From Candidatus Krumholzibacteriia bacterium (GTDB taxonomy: Bacteria; Krumholzibacteriota; Krumholzibacteriia; LZORAL124-64-63): 10,225 nucleotides of DNA. A model generated the notes under the pieces. The model was given only the letters and a program-made list of their open reading frames with translations, had not been told where the DNA came from and did no database searches. This document shows, piece after piece, positions 1 through 5,393 of the stretch; position 1 is the first letter of the stretch; each line of letters begins with the position of its first letter. The position numbers and the translations under genes are program-made. The stretch lies in the NCBI GenBank assembly GCA_030643455.1, contig DAOWLV010000070.1, positions 1-10,225 of the forward strand, read 5' to 3'.

Positions 1-1
1 C

Positions 2-26
2 AAAGTGCCCCCGGGGGCGCTTTTTT
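2..26 (+). terminator. Intrinsic terminator-like GC hairpin with T-run
   Basis: An inverted repeat centred between 12 and 13 pairs positions 2-12 with 13-23, with five C followed by five G at the core and a single T/G wobble at 6/19. It runs straight into six T at 21-26. On the plus strand this is a good Rho-independent terminator for a gene to the left of the window. On the minus strand only a three-T tail follows, so termination in that direction would be weaker. Its core resembles the GC palindromes at 140-161 and 5719-5744, so it may also belong to a dispersed repeat family. Confidence 0.65.
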
Positions 27-86
27 GAGCTAATTTGTTTGTTTTCAATGTATTAAAATTCCAAAATTGGCCCTTATTGTCGTTTT

Positions 87-135
87 ACAACATATTTATT
101 GTCAAACAACCAGTAATTAACAACATATATGTTGT
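87..135. promoter_or_regulatory. Pair of operator-like 16-bp palindromes in an AT-rich patch
   Basis: Positions 120-135 read ACAACATATATGTTGT, a perfect 16-bp palindrome. Positions 87-102 read ACAACATATTTATTGT, which differs from it at two bases. The two sites start 33 bp apart, about three helical turns, as expected for co-operative binding by a dimeric repressor. A minus-strand TTGACA (105 to 100) lies at the edge of the left site, with a weak GACAAT 18 bp further on, so a leftward promoter overlapping the site is conceivable. The target gene would lie left of the window. The sites are directly visible; the regulatory role is inference. Confidence 0.4.
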
Positions 136-139
136 CCCC

Positions 140-162
140 AAACGCCCCCCGGGGGGCGTTTT
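140..162. terminator. GC palindrome downstream of the salvage operon, possible bidirectional terminator
   Basis: A perfect 22-bp palindrome (140-161) with core CGCCCCCCGGGGGGCG is flanked by AAA and TTT. It lies about 95 bp past the punA stop codon and is the only strong hairpin after the minus-strand operon, so it may end that transcript. The T-runs are short (four T on the plus strand, three on the minus), which weakens the terminator reading. It shares its C6-G6 core with the palindrome inside pabB at 5719-5744. Confidence 0.4.
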
Positions 163-255
163 CCGCAATGATATCCAATATCCCAGTTCGCCTGGAATCG
201 TCGCACAGGATGTTGATCTCTTCGGACAAAATTTCAGATGCACAGCCAAAGGAGA

Positions 256-1146
256 TCAAACCTTCGGCAAAAACGCCAGCAGCAACCGGGCCATGCGGTC
301 GCGCACCATCTTGCCGACGGTGACCACGTCCTGGTGCGACAGCTCGGGCTGCCCGGTTTCACGCGCGGGATTTGTGATGCAGGAAAGCCCCACCGGTGAC
401 ACGCCCATCCTCTTGAGCAGAACCGTCTCGGGCGCTGTCGACATGCCGACAGCGTCGCAGCCCATGCGCCGGAGCATCCCTATCTCGGCCTTTGCCTCGT
501 AGGCCGGGCCGTACATACTGGCATAGGTTCCGCTGTGCATCGGCACACCTGTTTCGGCGGCGGCGGCGACCAGCTTGCGGGCCAGGGACGGGTCGAAAAG
601 ATCGGGCACTCCTCCGCTGCGGCCGACTTCGGCCAGAAGGGCGGCGGTCTTGGCGTCGGCTCCTGCCGCAGGGGCGAACGGCTGGGCCAGCAATCCCCGC
701 AGGGGATCGTGAAGGTGCAGGTCGATCTGGTCGCGAATCACCATCAGGTCGCCGGGCACGTAATAACGGTTCAAGCCCCCGGCGGCGTTGGTCACGATGG
801 CCGTTTCGATACCCAGGCAGGCCAGCACCGCGGTCGGAAGCAGCAGTTCGTCGAATGGCAACCCTTCGTAGGGATGGAGCCGTCCCTGCATCACCACCAC
901 AGGTACGCCGGCGGCCGTGCCACAGACCAGGCGGCCCGTGTGCTCGGCAACCGAGGTGGTGGTGTAACCGGGGATGTCGCCGTATTCGACGGCCTGAGAG
1001 TCATCAACCGCATCGGCAAAGTTGCCCAGTCCGCTGCCCAGGATCAGGCCCACACGGCCGGCGAAACCCTTGGCCGTGAGCCAGTCGACGGCCTCGGCCA
1101 CGCGGTCACGCCAGCAGTCGGAAAGGATGTTCAGTCGTTCGGTCAT
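256..1146 (-). CDS. punA: Purine nucleoside phosphorylase (trimeric PNP/MTAP family)
   Basis: Cytosolic enzyme that splits purine (deoxy)nucleosides such as inosine and guanosine with phosphate, giving the free base and (deoxy)ribose-1-phosphate. The 296-aa protein has the usual family length. Visible family features are the phosphate loop LGSGLG (36-41), the phosphate-site H69 and R72 in VAEHTGR, MQGRLHPYEG (86-95), TNAAGG (119-124), the base-site YE (216-217) in YGPAYEAKAE, the GMST.PE segment (234-240) and the base-contacting N259 in ITN. This matches the trimeric inosine/guanosine-type PNP rather than hexameric DeoD. The ATG overlaps the upstream ada stop as ATGA, implying translational coupling. 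It is the last gene of the minus-strand salvage operon. Substrate range (6-oxopurines versus methylthioadenosine) cannot be settled by eye. Confidence 0.93.
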   Translation of the reverse strand: MTERLNILSDCWRDRVAEAVDWLTAKGFAGRVGLILGSGLGNFADAVDDSQAVEYGDIPGYTTTSVAEHTGRLVCGTAAGVPVVVMQGRLHPYEGLPFDELLLPTAVLACLGIETAIVTNAAGGLNRYYVPGDLMVIRDQIDLHLHDPLRGLLAQPFAPAAGADAKTAALLAEVGRSGGVPDLFDPSLARKLVAAAAETGVPMHSGTYASMYGPAYEAKAEIGMLRRMGCDAVGMSTAPETVLLKRMGVSPVGLSCITNPARETGQPELSHQDVVTVGKMVRDRMARLLLAFLPKV

Positions 1147-2252
1147 GACTTGTCCGCCTTGCGTCCATCGAGGTCGAACTTGTCGCGCAACGAAGAAAAC
1201 GTCTGAAGTGCCTCGAGAACCATCTCCCCTTTGGCATGTTCGGGCAAAAACGCGCTCTTGAAACCGTTGATGAGAAGGTTTTCCGTTTCCAGCAGCGTCA
1301 GGTCGAAGGTGTCCACGGCCAACCGCAGCTCACGCGTGGGCGAGGTCCGCGCGAAAAGGGTGTTGTCCGTGTTCAGGCAGACGCGCACCCCTTCCTTCAT
1401 GTAAAAGCGGAAGGGATGATGGGCCAGATCATCCACCACGCAACTCTGCAGGTTGCTGCTCAGGCAGATCTCCAGGGGCACCCGGTTGTCGACCACGTAG
1501 GCCATCAGGTCGGGATCCTCTTCCAGCCGCGTCCCATGCCCGAGGCGGTTGGCGCCGCAACGGTGCAGAGCCTGGTGAATGGACGCAGGGCCGAACCCCT
1601 CCCCCGCGTGGATCGTGGAGTTCTGGTTGTGGTTCATCACATGGTAGAAGGCCTCGAGATGGTCCTTCGCCGGGTAGTCCTGCTCGGTCCCGGCCAGATC
1701 GAAAGCCACCACGCCGCGGCCTTTCCAGTCCACTGCCAATTTGGCCAGTTCCAGCGACTTGGCCGATTCGATGGTTCGGATGCCCGTGATGATGATCCCC
1801 GACCGAAAGCCGGCCGAAGTGGCCGCGTCGACCAGACCCCGGTGTACCGCGGCCACGGCCTGGTCCGGAGTCAGCCCCTGCTGGGTGTGCAGCAACGGGC
1901 AGAACCGGACCTCCAGATACCAGACGCCCTGCTCGGCAAAATCCTCGGCCAGTTCGCGCGCCACGCGGACCAGGTTTTCCTCCGTTTGCAGCACCGCCAG
2001 CGTGTGGTCGAAATACTCGAGGAACTCATGCATCACGCACTCGCGGTCGGCAGGAAAATACAGGGCCCGCACCTCGTCCGGATCGTCGGGCATGTCCATC
2101 CCTGCGGCGCGGCCGAGTTCCATGAAGGTTTCCATGCGCAGCGATCCGTCCAGATGGCAGTGCAGATCCGTCTTGGGCAGGGCCTTCAGCAGATCATCGG
2201 GTATGTCGGGGCCGCGCAGCAGGTCGCTCGGCCGGTAATCACTGGTTTTCAA
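1143..2252 (-). CDS. add: Adenosine deaminase
   Basis: Zinc-dependent hydrolase converting adenosine and deoxyadenosine to inosine and deoxyinosine, the substrate of the PNP encoded next. The 369-aa protein shows the metal motif HCH (31-33) in KTDLHCHLDGSL, the catalytic STIHAGEG (H215, E218), the HGTRL motif (H239) and the metal/catalytic aspartate D296 in NTDN. The usual TDD is TDN here, a variant I recall as common in bacterial ADAs, so activity is expected. The start is TTG at 2252: an in-frame TGA lies two codons upstream, no ATG occurs before the HCH motif, and a GGGG stretch sits 7 nt upstream. The next ATG (M40) would remove the metal ligands. It overlaps punA by 4 nt and follows the kinase gene by 32 bp. 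Confidence 0.93.
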   Translation of the reverse strand: MKTSDYRPSDLLRGPDIPDDLLKALPKTDLHCHLDGSLRMETFMELGRAAGMDMPDDPDEVRALYFPADRECVMHEFLEYFDHTLAVLQTEENLVRVARELAEDFAEQGVWYLEVRFCPLLHTQQGLTPDQAVAAVHRGLVDAATSAGFRSGIIITGIRTIESAKSLELAKLAVDWKGRGVVAFDLAGTEQDYPAKDHLEAFYHVMNHNQNSTIHAGEGFGPASIHQALHRCGANRLGHGTRLEEDPDLMAYVVDNRVPLEICLSSNLQSCVVDDLAHHPFRFYMKEGVRVCLNTDNTLFARTSPTRELRLAVDTFDLTLLETENLLINGFKSAFLPEHAKGEMVLEALQTFSSLRDKFDLDGRKADKS

Positions 2253-2284
2253 ATCTCATCCCCATTGGCCAAGGCACAGCATGT

Positions 2285-2974
2285 TCACCCGCCGTTGCGC
2301 TCATGTTTTTCAAGGTGGAATTCCCGGATCATTCCCAGCAGATCTATCTGGGCCTGTCGATCATCCCTCAGATTGATCTTCTCGGTGTCGATCGTGCGCA
2401 CCGGACACAGGGCCGGCGCCCTTTCGATCCAGTCCTCGTAGGCCAGGTGAAGGTCCTGCAGGAAATCCAGCGGGATGTCCGACTCGCAACCTCGCCCACG
2501 CTGTTTGATCCTGTCCAGGGCCGTTTCCGGTTTGCACTTCATGTAGACGATCAGATCGGGCGGCTGCAGAAAGGCCACCATGTTGCGAAATACCTCGCGG
2601 TAGTTCTCGTAGTCGCGGTCGTCCATGCACCCTCGTCGATGAAGCGTGGGTGCGAAGATCTCGACATCCTCGTAGATGGTCCGGTCCTGGACCGCCGATC
2701 CCGGATTGTCCAGGATGATCTTCTGCACCTCGAAACGCTTGCTCAGGAAATATACCTGAAGGTGGAAGCTCCACCGTTTCATGTCCTTGTAGTAGTCTTC
2801 CAGGTAGGGATTGTTGATGACCGGCTCGAAGTACATCTGCCAGCCGAACACCTCACCGACCATGGTCGTGATCATGCTCTTGCCCACGCCGATGTTGCCG
2901 GCGATCGACACGAAAAAGGGCGTGGCGGGACCATCCTTCTTGGGAAATTTCCTTTTCAGGGTGTTGACGTTCAT
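2285..2974 (-). CDS. Deoxynucleoside kinase (dAdo/dGuo kinase family)
   Basis: Phosphorylates salvaged deoxynucleosides at the 5' hydroxyl using ATP. The 229-aa protein carries the P-loop GNIGVGKS (26-33), E50 in FEPV, the family block NPYLEDYYKDMKRWSFHLQ (55-73), the DR motif in QDRTIYED (D97, R98), and an arginine-rich LID segment RIKQRGRGCE (155-164). These are hallmarks of the deoxyadenosine/deoxyguanosine kinase branch (dNK/dCK family) rather than thymidine kinase. The ATG at 2974 has GGAG 8 nt upstream and lies 14 bp after the stop of the ADP-ribosylglycohydrolase gene. Neighbouring ADA and PNP compete for the same purine deoxynucleosides, which supports a purine specificity. The exact base preference (dA, dG, or broad) is not determined. 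Confidence 0.9.
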   Translation of the reverse strand: MNVNTLKRKFPKKDGPATPFFVSIAGNIGVGKSMITTMVGEVFGWQMYFEPVINNPYLEDYYKDMKRWSFHLQVYFLSKRFEVQKIILDNPGSAVQDRTIYEDVEIFAPTLHRRGCMDDRDYENYREVFRNMVAFLQPPDLIVYMKCKPETALDRIKQRGRGCESDIPLDFLQDLHLAYEDWIERAPALCPVRTIDTEKINLRDDRQAQIDLLGMIREFHLEKHERNGG

Positions 2975-2988
2975 GCATCGGTCTCCGG

Positions 2989-3762
2989 TTAGACGGCCAT
3001 GAATTTCTTCTCGAAATCCTCGACGATTTCCAGCAGATGTTCAGGTAGCATCCTTCGTGTCGCCAGTTCAATTTCACTGGGCACCGCCGAGAACCTGGCC
3101 TGGGCCAGAACGCCGGCCATGCAGGCCTGGGTATCGGCGTCTCCACCCAGGGATACGGCCAGACGCACCGCCTGTTCCCAATCCTGGCCTTCCAGGAAGC
3201 AGATGATCGCCTCGGGCACCGATCCCTGGCAGGACACGTCGAAGGCGTAGTCGGGGCGAATGGCCTTGACGGTCCGGTCGAGGTCATAACCGAAACGACC
3301 GGAAATCTCCTGCTTGATCTGGGCGGGTTCGGCGCCCTGCCGTGCCAGAAAAATGCCCAGCGCCACCGCCTGGGCGCCCTTGATGCCTTCGGGATGGTCG
3401 TGGGTCACGGCGGCTGATTTTTCGGCTTCGCGGAGAACGTCTTCCTCGTTGTCGAAGGCAAAGCCCACCGGGCCCACCCGCATGGCCGATCCGTTGCCCC
3501 AGCTGCCATAGGGCTTGTCGCCAGGCCCATGGAGCCATTCCTGGAATCTGGCGCCGTAACCCGCCAGGGGATAGAGCCGGCCGAAGATCCGGTAGTTTTC
3601 GGCGTAGTTTCCGTCCGTCATCAACGAAAAGGCCGTCGCCACGGTCAGGACGGAATCATCGGTGAACTTGCTGCCCTCGGCGAACAGGGGGAAATCGATG
3701 GACTTGGTGGGACAGAATTCATGGGCGGACCCGATGATGTCCCCGGCGATGGCTCCCAGCAT
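2989..3762 (-). CDS. ADP-ribosylglycohydrolase (DraG/ARH) family protein
   Basis: Family enzymes hydrolyse ADP-ribose linkages on proteins, nucleic acids or small molecules using two Mg2+ ions. The 257-aa protein has the N-terminal GAIAGDIIGS (3-12), the metal motif FTDDSVLT (T34, D35, D36), GNGSAMR (89-95), THDHPEGIKGAQA (120-132), DVSCQGSVPEAI and the second metal motif LGGDADTQACMAG (D208, D210, T211). All expected metal ligands are present, so an active enzyme is likely. The GAGGGAG at 3773-3767 supports the ATG at 3762. It is the first gene of the tight four-gene cluster with the kinase, ada and punA, which suggests a substrate linked to nucleotides or nucleosides. That link is inference from context; the true substrate is unknown. 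Confidence 0.88.
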   Translation of the reverse strand: MLGAIAGDIIGSAHEFCPTKSIDFPLFAEGSKFTDDSVLTVATAFSLMTDGNYAENYRIFGRLYPLAGYGARFQEWLHGPGDKPYGSWGNGSAMRVGPVGFAFDNEEDVLREAEKSAAVTHDHPEGIKGAQAVALGIFLARQGAEPAQIKQEISGRFGYDLDRTVKAIRPDYAFDVSCQGSVPEAIICFLEGQDWEQAVRLAVSLGGDADTQACMAGVLAQARFSAVPSEIELATRRMLPEHLLEIVEDFEKKFMAV

Positions 3763-3836
3763 GATTCTCCCTCTTCGGTGGTGGTGATGGGGAGTGATTA
3801 TCCGTCAAAAGGCATGGTTTGGGCAAGCTTTCGCTT

Positions 3837-4568
3837 TCACGCCTCCAGCAGGGGCCGCGCCACGATCATGTAGGCAGCGGCGGCTCCGGCGTGCCCCAGA
3901 AGGGCGGGCCAAATCGATCCGGTCTTTTCGCGCAGCCAGCCCCAACCGAACCCCGCGGCGAAAATGGAGGCCATGAAAAGCAAAGCCACCGGCAGGTTGG
4001 GATTGAGGAGATACACCGTCACTCCGTGATAACTGGCGTAGCAGGCGGCGATCAACAGGATTGTCGTATTGCGCGGCCTCCTGTCCGACATCTCGCCGTG
4101 CACGAAACCCCGCCAGTAGAGCTCCTCGGCCGGACCGTTGACCAGGACCATGAACCAGAAAAGCAGGGACATGTTGCCCTGATCCACACCCCACCTGCCC
4201 AGGATTTCCGGGATGTTCTGGTCGGCCAGGAATATCCCGCCGAATTGACGGAAAGCCAGGATGGTCCCGCCGGCCAGGACCACGCCCAGCCCAAGCCCCA
4301 GCAGCAGCCCGCGTGCGGTGTCTGGCCCGGTCAGACCAAGGAATTCCAGGTGGTCCCCTACGGTGAAGTGGCGGCGCAGGAAATTTTGTGCGGCGGGCAA
4401 AACGAGGCAAAAGCCAAGGTGGTAGACCGCGAAGACGGCGAAGACGTTTCGGGCAATCAACAGGCACGCCACCACGGCCAGCGGGGCGCCCAGGAGCCAG
4501 AACCAGCGCTCACGGGTTGTGTGATCATGATCCTGTCGCACGTAATTCCTCCGAGCCGATCGGGTCAT
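3837..4568 (-). CDS. CPBP-family intramembrane metalloprotease-like protein
   Basis: Multi-pass membrane protein of the CPBP/ABI (CAAX protease and bacteriocin-processing, Rce1-like) family. The 243-aa protein has hydrophobic stretches at about 22-40, 42-60, 86-106, 134-147, 168-184, 194-212 and 217-236. Motif 1 is EELYWR (E148, E149, R153), motif 2 is YASYH (H181), and the late motif is H226. The residue four after H226, usually Asn or Asp, is Ala here (A230), so activity may be altered. I chose ATG at 4568 because AGGTGA sits 7 nt upstream; a GTG at 4595 is an in-frame alternative adding nine residues. It ends 74 bp before the salvage cluster in the same direction with no clear terminator, so co-transcription is possible. 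Substrate unknown. Confidence 0.82.
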   Translation of the reverse strand: MTRSARRNYVRQDHDHTTRERWFWLLGAPLAVVACLLIARNVFAVFAVYHLGFCLVLPAAQNFLRRHFTVGDHLEFLGLTGPDTARGLLLGLGLGVVLAGGTILAFRQFGGIFLADQNIPEILGRWGVDQGNMSLLFWFMVLVNGPAEELYWRGFVHGEMSDRRPRNTTILLIAACYASYHGVTVYLLNPNLPVALLFMASIFAAGFGWGWLREKTGSIWPALLGHAGAAAAYMIVARPLLEA

Positions 4569-4575
4569 GGACGAT

Positions 4576-4581
4576 TCACCT
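4576..4581 (-). promoter_or_regulatory. Shine-Dalgarno site deciding the CPBP start
   Basis: On the minus strand this reads AGGTGA, 7 nt before the ATG at 4568. It favours that start over the upstream GTG at 4595. Confidence 0.6.
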
Positions 4582-4628
4582 GAACCAGTTACCACAGGCT
4601 AACATTGAAGTGTGTTAATATCGTCCAA

Positions 4629-5393
4629 ATGTTGACCTTGATGGTAATTTTCCAGGAAGAGCCCGGGCGGTTGGTTCCCGCTTCGGCCCTGGTGTTTCCT
4701 CGGCAACCGGGCAAACCGGCCCTGGTCGTGCGCAGCCTGACCGAGCCATCTTCCCTGAAGGATCTCATTGAATCGGTGGCCGTTCCCCATTGCGAAGTCG
4801 GTACGGTTTATTCCCTCGTATACCGCCGGGAACGGTCTCTGGATACCCTGACGGTCCCCGGGGATGTCCTTGAAGTCCGGGGAGTCAAACCGCGTCGACT
4901 GCTCTCGCCGAGTTTCCTGTGCGACGGCCATCTCGGCAAACTGGCCCTCTTGTTGCGCGTCATGGGATTCGATACGGCCTGGGACAATTCCTGGTCCGAA
5001 CCCGGCATGGCCCGCCGGGGAATCAACGAAAACCGCACGGTCCTGACCAGAAGCCGCTCCCTGTTGAAACGTGCATCCATGGACAACGCCATGCTGATTC
5101 GTTCCGATGATCCCGACGAGCAGGCCCGCGAAGTCTTGCGCCGATTCCTTTTGGCCGATCAGGTCCGGATGTTCGGCCGCTGCAGCAAGTGCAACGGCCG
5201 GCTGCGTGAGGTCGCCAAGGCGGATGTCGCCGCGCGCATCCCACCCAAGACGGCCAAATGGCTGGACACCTACTATCTTTGCCGTGAATGTGACCAGCTG
5301 TTCTGGGAAGGAACCCATGTCACCGCCCTGCGCCGGCGGATCGAAAAAATCCTGGCCCGCTGCCCGACCCCCGACCGACCGGATCCGTCATGA
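4629..5393 (+). CDS. Mut7-C RNase domain protein with N-terminal ubiquitin-like domain
   Basis: Two-domain protein of 254 aa. The N-terminal part (about 1-85) fits the Mut7-C-associated ubiquitin-like (beta-grasp) domain, including LKDLIESVAVPHCEV (43-57) and PGD (77-79). The C-terminal part (about 94-235) is the Mut7-C domain, a PIN-like nuclease fold with a zinc ribbon: FLCDGHLGKLA (96-106) carries the acidic D99, LTRSRSLLKR (139-148) follows, then C185-x2-C188 and C218-x2-C221, ending in FWEGTH (225-230). RNase activity is predicted for the family; cellular targets are unknown. The start is uncertain: ATG 4629 fits the domain boundary, while TTG 4605 and ATG 4641 are also in frame and none has a convincing ribosome site. 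It is divergent from the CPBP gene and overlaps pabB by 4 nt. Confidence 0.85.
   Translation: MLTLMVIFQEEPGRLVPASALVFPRQPGKPALVVRSLTEPSSLKDLIESVAVPHCEVGTVYSLVYRRERSLDTLTVPGDVLEVRGVKPRRLLSPSFLCDGHLGKLALLLRVMGFDTAWDNSWSEPGMARRGINENRTVLTRSRSLLKRASMDNAMLIRSDDPDEQAREVLRRFLLADQVRMFGRCSKCNGRLREVAKADVAARIPPKTAKWLDTYYLCRECDQLFWEGTHVTALRRRIEKILARCPTPDRPDPS

Noticed and set aside
74..259. A 61-codon minus-strand frame that starts with TTG overlapping the punA stop and reads through the GC palindrome at 140-161.
   Set aside because: It has no ribosome site of its own, its second half comes from the AT-rich palindromic patch, and its codon use differs from the neighbours. A palindrome rich in CCC/GGG is open in most frames by composition, so the open frame is weak evidence.
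535..2441. Long plus-strand frames opposite punA, ada and the kinase gene (223 and 401 codons).
   Set aside because: They are shadows of recognisable minus-strand enzymes and lack domain signatures or ribosome sites.
4569..4628. Divergent promoter between the CPBP and Mut7-C genes.
   Set aside because: A promoter must lie nearby, but the candidates (minus-strand TTGGAC at 4628-4623; plus-strand TTAATA at 4615-4620) lack good partners, so no position can be assigned.
4855..4864. TCCCCGGGGA palindrome in the Mut7-C gene as a further member of the GC palindrome family.
   Set aside because: It is only 10 bp, lacks the A/T flanks and six-base C/G core, and is expected by chance in GC-rich DNA.
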